Counted from the stretch's first letter, positions 23,648 to 32,396 are shown. The stretch: DNA of 64,000 nucleotides from Actinoplanes octamycinicus (GCF_014205225.1 NZ_JACHNB010000001.1:6119501-6183500), one strand, 5' to 3'. The notes: generated by a model not told the origin, from the letters alone. Made by a program: numbers and translations.

Positions 23648-24163
23648 ATGGTTGACGACTGGGCGCGGGCTTATCGGCCCGCACGGGCGCGCTGGGGAGT
23701 CATCGCCTGGGAGGCCGCCGGGCTGGCCTACCTGCATGGGACGACGGTGCGGCTCTTCGATCTGGATGCGGACGGATCGATCCCGCTGGCCGTGGTGCTG
23801 CTGCTGACCTGGATCGCCGGTTCGTGGCAGGTGGTCCGGATGGGCGTTTATCTGCGCGCGGGGGCGGTGCGGATCCGCGGCGTGATGCGCACTCGGACCA
23901 TTCCGTTCGCCGACATCGCCGAGGTGTCGGTGGAGGACGTCGTGCACCGGGTCGGGCCACTACGGGTGCCGTCCGGCAGAACCGTCTTCCTGGTGCTGCG
24001 CGATGGCACCCGGGTCAACACCGCGATGTGGCAGCGCGGCCTCGATTTCCACCACCGGCCGCGGTTGTTCCGCGAGGTCTGCCGGGAACTGCGCGATCGA
24101 GTGGCGCCGCATCCGGCAACCGCGTTGGCCCCGAGCCCGCCGGCGCGGCGACGGCGCGGCTGA
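23648..24163 (+). CDS. Membrane protein with bacterial PH-like domain
   Basis: 171 residues. Two hydrophobic segments lie at about 17-30 and 47-62, followed by a domain with the pattern of bacterial PH proteins (VYLRAGAVRIRGVMRTRTIPFADIAEVSVED) and a basic tail ending RRRRG. Function unknown. TAGTCT at 23635-23640 lies seven bases before the ATG and no Shine-Dalgarno is present, so the message could be leaderless. The upstream gap 23393-23647 shows nothing else. Confidence 0.65.
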   Translation: MVDDWARAYRPARARWGVIAWEAAGLAYLHGTTVRLFDLDADGSIPLAVVLLLTWIAGSWQVVRMGVYLRAGAVRIRGVMRTRTIPFADIAEVSVEDVVHRVGPLRVPSGRTVFLVLRDGTRVNTAMWQRGLDFHHRPRLFREVCRELRDRVAPHPATALAPSPPARRRRG

Positions 24164-24238
24164 GGTGCTGTCACGGTGCTTTCGGCGTACGCCGATCATG
24201 GCGACCGGAAGCACGGCGGATCGGAAGCGAGCGGGCGG

Positions 24239-24652
24239 TCAGCGGGGATGGACGGTGATGGCCCATTCCGCGTCGCAGCCGGGCGGCACGGCGGCGGGGC
24301 GGCCCCGGACGGTTATCGTCTCGCCGTCGGCGAATTGGCCGAGCGGCAGGCGGACCAGCGCCCAGCGATGACCGTCAACGGTCAGCACGACGCATTCGCC
24401 GGACGTCTCGATCGGGCCGGTCAGGACGATCGGCGCGCCGACGCGGTCCTGCGGTTGTTCCGGGTCGCTGCGGGAGGCGGGTGGCGACGGAGTGCGGCGA
24501 TGCGCGCCGGGTGACGGGCTGGGGGTGGACATGGCGGCTCCGGATGATGGTGACGACGCGGCGGCCGAGCTGCTCGGGGACTGTGGCGCCGGGCGGCAGG
24601 CGGCGATGGACACCAGCACGAGCACACCGAGGGCGATCAGGGAATTACGCAT
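24239..24652 (-). CDS. Putative lipoprotein
   Basis: 137 residues from ATG 24652; in-frame ATGs at 24667 and 24688 would lengthen a basic n-region and no ribosome-binding site decides. The signal LIALGVLVLVSIAAC ends in a lipobox (IAAC). A Ser/Pro/Ala-rich linker of about 45 residues leads to a small domain with two conserved Cys (SGECVVLTVDGHRWALV and VPPGCDAEW). It should be anchored to the outer face of the membrane. Function unknown. Confidence 0.7.
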   Translation of the reverse strand: MRNSLIALGVLVLVSIAACRPAPQSPSSSAAASSPSSGAAMSTPSPSPGAHRRTPSPPASRSDPEQPQDRVGAPIVLTGPIETSGECVVLTVDGHRWALVRLPLGQFADGETITVRGRPAAVPPGCDAEWAITVHPR

Positions 24653-24766
24653 GTAGTTGTGACGCATCGACCGCTGTGCCGGTTTCATCGTTCTGCTGAT
24701 CGACCGCCCTGGATGGTTGCGAGGGCTGTTCCGGTCCTGGAGGTTCTGCTTCTGGGAGGTGAGGCA

Positions 24767-27424
24767 ATGCGGCCTCGACACGAACGGAGCAGATATCGGC
24801 AGACGCTGGTCGGCGCAGCGGTCATGGTCGTGGTGGCCGGGCTGGTCCCGGCCGGTGCGGCGGCCGCGCCCGGCGACACGCCACGGCCGGCGCCCTACCA
24901 GCGTCAGCAGCAGGCCGCCCAGGCGCGGGTGGCGCACGCCGGGCAGCTGAGCGCGCTGACCGCGAGCGTGCAGCCGGAGGAGGGCGAGGACCCGGAGGAG
25001 ATCGCCGAGCAGGCGGAACAGTACGCCGAGGCGCGATCCGCGCCCGGCATCGTCGCGCCCGGCGCCTACACCGCCGCGTGGCGCGCGTTGCAGGCCATGC
25101 CGGCGACCCCGGGCCGCTGGCAGCACGTGACCGACCGCCCCTACAACTCCGATGACCCACGCTACCGCGACATCAACAGCAACTCCTCCGGCGGCGCCGG
25201 GTTCGTCACCGGCCGGGTCACCGGGCTGGCCGCGGACGACGCCGGCTACGTCTACGCCGGCGCGGCCAACGGCGGCGTGTGGCGCTCGCGCACCGGCGGC
25301 GGCCACTGGCAGCCGATCGCCGACCGGGTGCCGTCACCGTCCACCGGCGACCTCCGCCTGGACCGCGCGGGCCGGCTCTGGTGGGCCACCGGCGAGGGCA
25401 ACACCAGCGCGACCTCGTTCGTCGGCAGTGGCGTCTACCTGCTGAGCAAGCCGCGGACCGGATCGTTCTCGGTCAAGAACCGGGTGGGCGGCACCGAGCT
25501 GGAGAGCACCATCATCCGCAAGCTGCGGATCTTCGGCAGCACCGCGTGGGTGGCGACGAACCGCGGCGCCTACAGCCATTCGGTCACCGACCTGTCCGGG
25601 CCGTGGCGGCGGGAGTTCGTCCCGAACCCGGACTTCCTGCCCGGTGGCGCGCAGGCCACCGACCCGAACGCGCCGTACAAGAACATCATCAACGACTTCG
25701 CCGCCGACCCGAAGGACCCGGCGAAGGTGATCATCGCAGCCGGCTGGCGCAGCGGCGACGCCTACAACGGCTTCTACACCCGGGTCGCCGGCAGCTGGCA
25801 GCGCACCACGCTCGCCGGCGACATCGCCTCGGACGCGGCGAACGTCGGCACGGTCACCTTCGCCGCGGCGGCCGACGGCTCCCGCTACTACGCGATCGAG
25901 CAGTCCCCGGCGATGCTCGCCACCAACCCGGACAGCAATTTGTACGGCGTCTTCGTGTCGGCGTCCGGTTCGCCGCTGGGCCCGTGGACCCGGTCGGCGG
26001 ACTACGTGAAGCTGGCGGCGTCCGGCTCGGCGCTCACCGATCCGGGCTACATGCCCGGGATCCAGGCCTGGTACAACCAGTTCCTGCAGGTCGACCCGGC
26101 CGACCCCGACCACGTCTACCTCGGCCTGGAAGAGGTGTTCGAGTCGGCGGACGGCGGCGCGACGTGGGGGACGCCCGGCCCGTACTGGAACTTCGACTTC
26201 CCGTGCTGGTCGATCGATCCGCGCAAGCAGACCGGCGACTGCCACCAGACGACGCACCCCGACCAGCACTCCGTGGCGATCGGCTCCGCCCACGGCAAAC
26301 GCTATGTCGTGATCGGCGACGACGGCGGCACCTACCGCCGGCCGGTGCGCGGCAAGACCGACGCGGCCGGGCACGCCACCGACTGGGTGTCGCTCAACGA
26401 CGGCTCGATGGACGTGCTGCAGTACTACTCGGTCGACACCGGCCGGGACCGCGGCGGCCTGGCCGTCTCCGGTGGCCTGCAGGACAACGGCCAGTCCATC
26501 CTGCGACCCGGCGACCGGGTGATGGGTTCCAACTTCGGCGGCGACGGCGGCGACACGATCGTCGACCCGGCCAACGGCTGCAACATCGCCGAGGAGTACG
26601 TGTACCTGGACGTCTGGGTGACCAACAACTGCGCGGTCAACGACGGCTCGTGGACCGTCGACCCGAGCCGGGCGACCAGCTACCACGTCCCGCCGCCGGA
26701 CAACGAGACCGGCGAGGCACGCTTCATCGCTCCGCTCAACCAGGATCCGCGCGACTCACGGATCTGGGTCGCCGGCGGGCGGCATGTCTGGCTCAACACC
26801 TTGGGGTACGCGATCCGCTCCGGCGAGCAGTGGCAGAACCTGGTCGACCTCGGCGCCGGGCACACGGCGACGGCGGTGGTGACCTCCGGCGGCCTGGTCT
26901 ACGCCGGATGGTGCGGGCCCTGCAACAACCAGGGCTTCACCCGGGGGATCGCGGTCGGGCGTACCGACGGGACCGGCTGGCACCAGCTGACCCTGCCGAT
27001 CGACGGCACCATCCCGAACCGGTACATCTCCGGGCTCGACGTCGACCCGGCCGATCCGCGGCACGTGGTGGTGGCGATCAACGGCTTCTCCCGCCGCTGG
27101 ACCGAGGGCCCCGGCGCCGGCGTCGGGCACGTCTTCGAGTCGAGGGACGCGGGCGAGCACTGGACCGACATCTCGGCGAACCTGCCGGACATCCCGGCCG
27201 ACTCGGTGCAGCTGATCAAGGGCGGCGGTTTGGTGGCGGCCACCGACAACGCGGTCTTCTACCGTCCGCCGCGCGGCCGGAACTGGGCGGTGCTCGGCAG
27301 GAATCTGCCGACCACGACCACGCTGCAGGTCCGCTTGGACCCGACCGGGCGCCGACTGTACGCGGCAACGCACGGCCGTGGCATCTGGTCCTTCGACCTG
27401 AACCAGCTGTCCCACGGTCATTGA
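24767..27424 (+). CDS. Large secreted beta-propeller protein with Asp-box repeats
   Basis: 885 residues from ATG 24767, placed after GGGAGGTGAGG and giving a signal peptide (RQTLVGAAVMVVVAGLVPAGAAAA). A helical Gln/Glu-rich segment (about 45-110) precedes a long propeller region with Asp-box-like turns SRTGGGHW, SADGGATWG and SRDAGEHWT, as in sialidases, xyloglucanases and Vps10-type propellers. A Cys-containing segment around CWSIDPRKQTGDC suggests a disulfide. I cannot assign an enzymatic activity; it may bind or cleave polysaccharide. Convergent with a secreted ricin-type lectin. Confidence 0.82.
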   Translation: MRPRHERSRYRQTLVGAAVMVVVAGLVPAGAAAAPGDTPRPAPYQRQQQAAQARVAHAGQLSALTASVQPEEGEDPEEIAEQAEQYAEARSAPGIVAPGAYTAAWRALQAMPATPGRWQHVTDRPYNSDDPRYRDINSNSSGGAGFVTGRVTGLAADDAGYVYAGAANGGVWRSRTGGGHWQPIADRVPSPSTGDLRLDRAGRLWWATGEGNTSATSFVGSGVYLLSKPRTGSFSVKNRVGGTELESTIIRKLRIFGSTAWVATNRGAYSHSVTDLSGPWRREFVPNPDFLPGGAQATDPNAPYKNIINDFAADPKDPAKVIIAAGWRSGDAYNGFYTRVAGSWQRTTLAGDIASDAANVGTVTFAAAADGSRYYAIEQSPAMLATNPDSNLYGVFVSASGSPLGPWTRSADYVKLAASGSALTDPGYMPGIQAWYNQFLQVDPADPDHVYLGLEEVFESADGGATWGTPGPYWNFDFPCWSIDPRKQTGDCHQTTHPDQHSVAIGSAHGKRYVVIGDDGGTYRRPVRGKTDAAGHATDWVSLNDGSMDVLQYYSVDTGRDRGGLAVSGGLQDNGQSILRPGDRVMGSNFGGDGGDTIVDPANGCNIAEEYVYLDVWVTNNCAVNDGSWTVDPSRATSYHVPPPDNETGEARFIAPLNQDPRDSRIWVAGGRHVWLNTLGYAIRSGEQWQNLVDLGAGHTATAVVTSGGLVYAGWCGPCNNQGFTRGIAVGRTDGTGWHQLTLPIDGTIPNRYISGLDVDPADPRHVVVAINGFSRRWTEGPGAGVGHVFESRDAGEHWTDISANLPDIPADSVQLIKGGGLVAATDNAVFYRPPRGRNWAVLGRNLPTTTTLQVRLDPTGRRLYAATHGRGIWSFDLNQLSHGH

Positions 27425-27434
27425 TCTCCATGGT

Positions 27435-27471
27435 GGCGCGGACGAGACCGGTCTCCGGTTTCGCCCGCGCC
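27435..27471. terminator. Bidirectional 17-bp stem hairpin between two secreted-protein genes
   Basis: The arms 27435-27451 (starting GGCGCGGACGAG) and 27455-27471 (ending CGCCCGCGCC) pair at 15 of 17 positions around a TCT loop. It sits 11 nt after the propeller stop and serves both convergent genes. Confidence 0.75.
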
Positions 27472-27495
27472 GCTGCCGGCCGGACGTCGGCGCGG

Positions 27496-27990
27496 TCAGA
27501 GGTTCACCGGCCGGAAGTTCCACTGTTGCTGCTGGGAGCCGTTGCAGTCCCACAGTTGGACCTTCGTGCCGTTGGACCAGATGGCGTTGAAGTCCGCGTC
27601 CAGGCACTTGTTGTTGAAGCCGACGTGCAGGGCGCCGTTCACCGAGATCCACTGCTGTTGCTGGGAGCCGTTGCAGTCCCACAACTGGACCTTCGTACCG
27701 TTGTTCCAGATGTTGTTGAAATCGGCGTCCAGACACTTGCCGTTGTAGCCGACGTGGATGGTGTTGCCCTCCCGCCACCACAGTTGCTGCGGTGAGCCGT
27801 TGCAGTCCCACAATTGCACCTTGGTGCCGTTGGTCCAGATCGTGTTGACGTCAGCGTCCAGACACTTGTTGTTGAAGCCGACGTGCACCCGCTGGAACGG
27901 TGGTGTGGCACTCGCCGATTCCATCGGTAATAGTGGTACGCCCAGGGCGAGCAGCAGCGCCAGGACGCGGGCACAGAATTTTCCGGACAT
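27496..27990 (-). CDS. Secreted ricin-type beta-trefoil lectin
   Basis: 164 residues: signal peptide (VLALLLALGVPLLPMESASA) and then three repeats of about 43 residues, each with VGxNxKCLDADxNxIW, NGTKVQLWDCNGS and a QxW end (QQLW, QQQW, QQQW). These are the three lobes of a ricin B trefoil, which binds galactose-type or other sugars; each lobe has its own disulfide pair of Cys. There is no attached enzyme domain. The lobes are unusually alike. Confidence 0.92.
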   Translation of the reverse strand: MSGKFCARVLALLLALGVPLLPMESASATPPFQRVHVGFNNKCLDADVNTIWTNGTKVQLWDCNGSPQQLWWREGNTIHVGYNGKCLDADFNNIWNNGTKVQLWDCNGSQQQQWISVNGALHVGFNNKCLDADFNAIWSNGTKVQLWDCNGSQQQQWNFRPVNL

Positions 27991-28074
27991 GGTCGATCTC
28001 CCGTTCTCGTGACATATTTCGCCAAGAACGCTAGGGACTCGACCGTGCCGCGGTGGTGGAACGTGAACGGCCGC

Positions 28075-28106
28075 GCCGAACGGCTCGACGTTCCTGGCCG
28101 TTCGGC
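28075..28106 (-). terminator. Hairpin after the kinase-like gene
   Basis: GCCGAACGGC and GCCGTTCGGC pair fully around 12 nt. It begins 6 nt after the stop at 28112 and precedes the promoter region of the lectin gene. Confidence 0.5.
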
Positions 28107-28111
28107 CGCGA

Positions 28112-28783
28112 TCAGGCCGTTCGGCTCTCCCCGACCGGCCGTTGAGGATCGTCGTTGTGCACGATGATGTCGGCGTGGTCGGCCGGGCGGGCGGTGGCGA
28201 AATAGAGCTGCTGGGAGGGGAGGTAACGCTCCCGCCAGCGTCGCTCGACGTCGGCCCGCAAGGTCCCGCTCTCCCGGATCACCGCACGGTCGATGGTCTT
28301 CTCGAGTGTGGTCGACACGAAGACGCGCAGATCCCATCGGTCGAGCAGCTCCGGGCGCATCAGGAAGACGCCGTCGAAGAGCAGCACGGCGTCCTCCGGG
28401 GCGGTCGTGACCGGCGGGGACAGCACGGTGTCGGTGGCGTGGTCATAGACCCCCTGCTGGATGCGCCGGTCGCCGCCCGGGCCGAGCGGATCCAGCAGGA
28501 CCCGGTTGAGCGTATGGAAGTCGTGGGTGTCGAAGTAGCAGCCCTCGGCCGAGAACTCGCCGCGGGCGTAGCGCCGGGCCCGCGGGTACAGGAAGTCGTC
28601 GATCGTGGCGCGCAGGACGTGGTGGCCCCGGGCGCGCAGCAGGACGGCCAGCTCGTCGGCGAGCGTGGTCTTGCCGGCGGCCGGCGGCCCGTCGACGGCG
28701 ACCCGGACCGGGTGCGCGACGGTCACCGACCCGACCGCCGCAGCCAGGCGGTCCAGCAGCTTCGCGCGGGAACCGGGCTCCAT
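28112..28783 (-). CDS. Uridine kinase-like P-loop protein
   Basis: 223 residues from ATG 28783; an upstream start at 28822 would overlap the preceding gene. Walker A is VDGPPAAGKTTLADELA (about 32-47), followed by TIDDFLYPRARRYARGEFSAEGCYFDTHDF, which matches the substrate-lid pattern of uridine kinase-like proteins, and DAVLLFDGVFL as Walker B. ATP-dependent phosphorylation of a nucleoside or related small molecule is likely; the true substrate is uncertain. It starts 6 nt after the stop of the TrmO-like gene and is probably co-transcribed with it. Confidence 0.85.
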   Translation of the reverse strand: MEPGSRAKLLDRLAAAVGSVTVAHPVRVAVDGPPAAGKTTLADELAVLLRARGHHVLRATIDDFLYPRARRYARGEFSAEGCYFDTHDFHTLNRVLLDPLGPGGDRRIQQGVYDHATDTVLSPPVTTAPEDAVLLFDGVFLMRPELLDRWDLRVFVSTTLEKTIDRAVIRESGTLRADVERRWRERYLPSQQLYFATARPADHADIIVHNDDPQRPVGESRTA

Positions 28784-28788
28784 GTCGC

Positions 28789-29265
28789 TCAGTAATAACT
28801 GCGCATGATCTCCGTCGACCACTCGGGCTGACGGACGTCACCGCGCGGCCCGAACTCGGCCAGGTACGGCTTGATGTCCAGCACCGGCGTGCCGGCGACC
28901 GCGTCCAGCCCGCTGACGTGCAGGTCGAGCCCGTCCACCCGGTGCAGACGGCAGCGGGAGACGCCGATCCGGTTCGGCCGGTTCTTGCCGCGCTGCGCGA
29001 AGATGCCGACCAGCGGCCAATCGGTGTTGCCCCGCGGGTGGCGGGCGCCGGTCTCCACCTTCTCCACCGGCACCCGGTCGAAGTGGAACACCACCTCGAG
29101 GTGGGAGAACTGGTCCAGGCCATAGAGGGCGTCCTCGCCGAACTGCGCGGCGTCCAGCCGGATCACGGCACTGACGCCGTCCCACGCGTCGTCGACGACG
29201 TCGTCCCGGCCGCCGACCACGTGCGCCACCGGCCGTACCGTCACCAGGTTCTGGTCGATCTGCAT
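28789..29265 (-). CDS. TrmO/TsaA-like methyltransferase (UPF0066 domain)
   Basis: 158 residues. The family motifs are present: FSHLEVVFHFDR, ARHPRGNTDWPLVGIFAQRG, KNRPNRIGVSRC and GTPVLDIKPYL. In E. coli TrmO adds a methyl group to N6-threonylcarbamoyladenosine 37 of tRNA(Thr), using SAM in an unusual beta-barrel fold. Here only the catalytic domain is present, without the C-terminal extension of the E. coli protein, so the exact target is unsure. It is followed by a uridine-kinase-like gene. Confidence 0.85.
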   Translation of the reverse strand: MQIDQNLVTVRPVAHVVGGRDDVVDDAWDGVSAVIRLDAAQFGEDALYGLDQFSHLEVVFHFDRVPVEKVETGARHPRGNTDWPLVGIFAQRGKNRPNRIGVSRCRLHRVDGLDLHVSGLDAVAGTPVLDIKPYLAEFGPRGDVRQPEWSTEIMRSYY

Positions 29266-29340
29266 GTGCCGATCTTGTCATGGGCGCGCGAGGGCGAGTC
29301 GCCGCCGTGAGGTGATGGAGAAGAACTGGGCTTGACGCAG

Positions 29341-29372
29341 CTAGTCATTTCAGTCAAGACTGAAACGACTAG
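29341..29372. promoter_or_regulatory. 32-bp near-perfect palindromic operator
   Basis: CTAGTCATTTCAGTC and GACTGAAACGACTAG are complementary at 14 of 15 positions around AA. It lies 28 nt before the hydrolase start, just downstream of a TTGACG hexamer at 29332. The MarR-type regulator encoded by the next gene is the natural candidate to bind it. Confidence 0.75.
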
Positions 29373-29399
29373 CCCGAATCTTCCTGGAAGGTGGCGGTG

Positions 29400-30341
29400 A
29401 TGATTCCGTGTCCTCAGCAGGTGATGTTCAACAGTCTCGGCACCTCGTGCGCTGGTGACCTGTACGTGCCGGAGGTGGACGCCCCGGTTCCCGGCTTGGT
29501 GCTGGGCCACAGCGGGGTGATGGTCAAGGAGGCGTTGGCCGTGTTCGCGCCGTACTTCGTCCGCGCCGGATTCGCCGTGCTGGCGATCGATTACCGCACC
29601 GTCGGCGCCAGCGACGGTGAGCCTCGGGGGCAGGACCATCCGCAGCGCCAGGTGGAGGACTTCCGCAGCGCGGTCTCCTATCTGCGGAGCCGGCCCGAGG
29701 TGGACCCGGCGCGGATCGGGTTGTGGGGCGTCAGCATCGGTGGTTCGGTCGCCGTGCAGGCCGCGGTGCTCGACCGCCGTGTCGGGTGCGTTGTGGTGCA
29801 GAGCCCCAGCGTGTGGAACGGGTGGCGGTACCTGGAACGGCTGGTCGGCCGGGCCGGCCTGCAGGCGCTGCGGGACCGATTGGACGACGACTGGCAGCGC
29901 CGCTACGAGGGTGGGCCCAGCGCCCGGGTCCCGCACCTGAGCCTGGACGGCGAGACCGTGCGGGACACGCCCGACCTGGCCGCGGAGATGTTCCCCAGCT
30001 ATCGCAACGAGAAGACGCTGGACTCCACCGAACACCTGCTCACCTTCGCGCCGGAAGATCTCATCCACCGGCTGTCGCCCACCCCGCTGCTGATGGTCGC
30101 GAACGGCGGGTGGGACCCGTACCACATGCTCGAGGAGGCGCAGAGCGCGTTCGCCCGGGCCGGCGAGCCGAAGCGCATGGAGGTGCTGCCGTACGACGTC
30201 CTCGGCCTTTACACCGGTCCGGGCCTCGACGAGGCCATGGCGCTGGCAGTGGACTGGTTCGACCGCTATCTGCGCAGGGCGCGACTCGCCACTGTCACCC
30301 CGACGCCTACCCGCGAGACGGTGGCCGCCATGACACAGTGA
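29400..30341 (+). CDS. Alpha/beta hydrolase (dienelactone-hydrolase-like)
   Basis: 313 residues from ATG 29400, which sits at the right distance from GGAAGG; GTG 29391 and 29397 are alternatives. LVLGHSGVMVKEA begins the fold, AIDYRTVGASDGE follows, the nucleophile elbow is GLWGVSIGGSVAV (Ser about 118), and the acid lies near NGGWDPYHM. The stretch where related enzymes carry the catalytic His reads LPYDVLGLYTG, so the His may be missing or elsewhere. It is followed 32 nt later by a MarR-type regulator gene, and both lie under a large palindrome. Confidence 0.82.
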   Translation: MIPCPQQVMFNSLGTSCAGDLYVPEVDAPVPGLVLGHSGVMVKEALAVFAPYFVRAGFAVLAIDYRTVGASDGEPRGQDHPQRQVEDFRSAVSYLRSRPEVDPARIGLWGVSIGGSVAVQAAVLDRRVGCVVVQSPSVWNGWRYLERLVGRAGLQALRDRLDDDWQRRYEGGPSARVPHLSLDGETVRDTPDLAAEMFPSYRNEKTLDSTEHLLTFAPEDLIHRLSPTPLLMVANGGWDPYHMLEEAQSAFARAGEPKRMEVLPYDVLGLYTGPGLDEAMALAVDWFDRYLRRARLATVTPTPTRETVAAMTQ

Positions 30342-30373
30342 CGGCTCGGAAAGGTGAGTCGAGGAGGAGTGCG

Positions 30374-30829
30374 ATGTCCGGCCAGGGCAACCAGGACGAG
30401 GTGCTGCGGTGGGTCGAGCGGGTGGCCACGTTCTGCGTGGAGGAGTGGGCGCTCCCGCCGATCACCGGGCGCATCCTCGGCCTGCTGATGATCTGCGACC
30501 CGCCGGAGATCTCGGCCGGTCAGATTGCCGGGACGATCCAGGCCAGCCGGGCGTCGCTGACCTCCAACATGCGCTTCCTGACCGCGATCGGACTGGTTCG
30601 CAAGGTCCGCGTGCCAGGCGATCGCACCACCTATTACCGCATCGAGGACGACGCCTGGCACAAGGTGATCCAGCGAAAGCTCGACAGCCTGGGCGCCTTC
30701 GGTGACATCGCCGATGAGGGTGTGAAGCTCGCCGGCGGCAGCGGACCGCACACCGAGCGCATCCGCGCCGCCCAGCAGTCGCTGACCTGGCTGCGCGACA
30801 TCGCCACTCGCCATCCCCCGCAAACGTGA
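30374..30829 (+). CDS. MarR/GbsR-type winged-helix regulator
   Basis: 151 residues from ATG 30374, after GAGGAGGAG. The winged helix covers about 28-95 (PITGRILGLLMICDPPEISA, ASRASLTSNMRFLTAIGLVRKV, then the wing GDRTTYYRIED), with helical dimerisation segments on both sides, as in GbsR-like members. It lies within an operon of hydrolase, regulator and methyltransferase and probably binds the 32-bp palindrome ahead of the hydrolase gene, giving autoregulation. Confidence 0.85.
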   Translation: MSGQGNQDEVLRWVERVATFCVEEWALPPITGRILGLLMICDPPEISAGQIAGTIQASRASLTSNMRFLTAIGLVRKVRVPGDRTTYYRIEDDAWHKVIQRKLDSLGAFGDIADEGVKLAGGSGPHTERIRAAQQSLTWLRDIATRHPPQT

Positions 30830-30838
30830 GGAACTCTC

Positions 30839-31651
30839 GTGCAACGCCTGCGACTGCGCCTGGACCCGCTCCGGGAAACCTTGCTGCTCACCCTCTATGC
30901 CAGGGCATTGGATGCCGGACTCGCCCACCCGATCCTCGGCGATGCCCACTCCGCCGGCATCGCCGACGCGATCGACTACGACTTCGCCAAGCTCGATCTC
31001 AAGCCCAGCCTGGTCTGCGGCACCGCCCTCCGCGCCAAGAAACTGGACGAAGCGGTCCGCCGGTTCGCCGACCGGCATCCGGACGCCGTCGTGCTCGACC
31101 TCGGCTGCGGGCTCGACACCCGGGTCCTGCGGTGCGACCCGCCTCCCGGCGTCGACTGGTACGACGTCGACTTCCCGGACGTCGTCGACCTGCGGCCGCG
31201 GTTCTTGCCGGACCGCTCCGTCCGCATCGGCGCCGACCTGACCGCTCCGGGCTGGCTCGGCCCGCTGCCCCGGGACCGGCCGGCCATGATCGTCGCCGAG
31301 GGCCTGCTGCCGTTCCTGCCCGGCGACACCTTCCAGCGGATGACCCGGGAGCTCACCGCCCACTTTCGTACCGGTGAACTCGCCATCAACGGCTACACCC
31401 GCTTCGCAGCCTGGTCGATGAGGTACCACCCGACGATCAAGGCCATCGGCATCACCGCCGCCCAGGGCTTCGACGACCCGCGGGAGCCGGAGACCTGGGA
31501 CGCGGGCCTGCGGCTGGTCGAGGAGCAGTTGCTCGCCCGGGCGCCGGAAGTCGCCGACTTCCCCCAGCCGCTGCGGGCGGCCACCCGACTCATGAGCCAC
31601 AGCACCACGCTGTCCCGGCAGGGCACCCGCGTCCTGCGCTACCGGTTCTGA
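30839..31651 (+). CDS. Leucine carboxyl methyltransferase-like (PPM1/LCMT family) methyltransferase
   Basis: 270 residues from GTG 30839 after AGGAA. The motif VVLDLGCGLDTRVLRC is the hallmark of the LCMT/TcmP family, and the preceding LVCGTALRAKKLDEAV segment and the later IVAEGLLPFLP match it. In bacteria these enzymes methylate carboxyl or hydroxyl groups of small molecules, often polyketides. It is the third gene of the operon beginning at 29400. Its end overlaps the convergent TetR gene by 13 nt. Confidence 0.9.
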   Translation: MQRLRLRLDPLRETLLLTLYARALDAGLAHPILGDAHSAGIADAIDYDFAKLDLKPSLVCGTALRAKKLDEAVRRFADRHPDAVVLDLGCGLDTRVLRCDPPPGVDWYDVDFPDVVDLRPRFLPDRSVRIGADLTAPGWLGPLPRDRPAMIVAEGLLPFLPGDTFQRMTRELTAHFRTGELAINGYTRFAAWSMRYHPTIKAIGITAAQGFDDPREPETWDAGLRLVEEQLLARAPEVADFPQPLRAATRLMSHSTTLSRQGTRVLRYRF

Positions 31652-32289
31652 CCGGCTCCTTGGTCGTCGTGTTCCCGGATGGCGGTTTCCACCAGGGCGC
31701 GAGCGGCCCAGGTCATGGCTTCCTGTTCGGCTTGCGGGTCAAGTCCGCGGACGTCCCGCAGGGCGATCTGTGCCTCCCACCCGACCACCATGGTGAGCGC
31801 GGAGATCAGGCGCTGGTAGGACTGCTCGCCGAGTTTGTCGCGTAGTGGCTCGCAGGCCTCGTCAAGCCATGCGATGCGGCGTTGACTGCGGCGCGGCCCC
31901 GGCTCCGGTGCGCCGTTCGGCGCCGGGTCGACGGTGAGGCGGATCATGCGGCGTCCCAGTGGCAGCGATTGCGGCGAGTAGGCCAGCAGGGTCTGGATGA
32001 GCGCGACGACCCGGCCGGCCGGGTCGTCGGCGAGGGCGGGGTCGGACAGCGCTGCTTCGACCGGCGGCTCGTTGAGCGCACCGGCTGTCGCGTCGATGAG
32101 CAGCTCGTCCAGGGCCGGGAAATACATGTAGATGGTGCGCCGGGAGACGTCGGCGGCGGCCGCGATCTCGTCGATCGACGGTGGTGTCCCGGCGGCGCTC
32201 AGGCGGACCGCCGCGTCGACGATCGCCTTGCGGGTGCGGCGGCGCTGCGCCTCGCGACCGCCGCCGCGGACTGCTTTCTCGGTCGTCAT
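31639..32289 (-). CDS. TetR family repressor
   Basis: 216 residues. After a basic N-terminal arm (GGGREAQRRRTRKAI), the helix-turn-helix lies at about 20-67 (VDAAVRLSAAGTPPSIDEIA, DVSRRTIYMYFPALDELL). The C-terminal domain has no recognised ligand motif. It is divergent to the oxidoreductase at 32457, with a nested palindrome in between that is the likely operator. Confidence 0.89.
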   Translation of the reverse strand: MTTEKAVRGGGREAQRRRTRKAIVDAAVRLSAAGTPPSIDEIAAAADVSRRTIYMYFPALDELLIDATAGALNEPPVEAALSDPALADDPAGRVVALIQTLLAYSPQSLPLGRRMIRLTVDPAPNGAPEPGPRRSQRRIAWLDEACEPLRDKLGEQSYQRLISALTMVVGWEAQIALRDVRGLDPQAEQEAMTWAARALVETAIREHDDQGAGQNR

Positions 32290-32362
32290 CGGGGATGCCG
32301 TCCCTTCGCGGAGTCGATGGTCATCACCGCCTTGACGACGGTTCCGAGCCGAGTATACCGTC

Positions 32363-32396
32363 GTGCACTGGTTGCACGGCAGTGCAATGAATGCAC
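32363..32396. promoter_or_regulatory. Nested palindromic operator
   Basis: Inner arms TTGCAC and GTGCAA (32372-32387, spacer GGCA) and outer arms GTGCA and TGCAC (32363-32367 and 32392-32396) share one centre. TATACC at about 32354 and the surrounding AT-richer bases suggest it overlaps a promoter between the TetR and oxidoreductase genes. Confidence 0.7.

Noticed and set aside
23822..24258. A 144-codon plus-strand frame overlapping the PH-like gene
   Set aside because: It is a frame-shifted shadow of the PH-like protein gene with poor codon composition.
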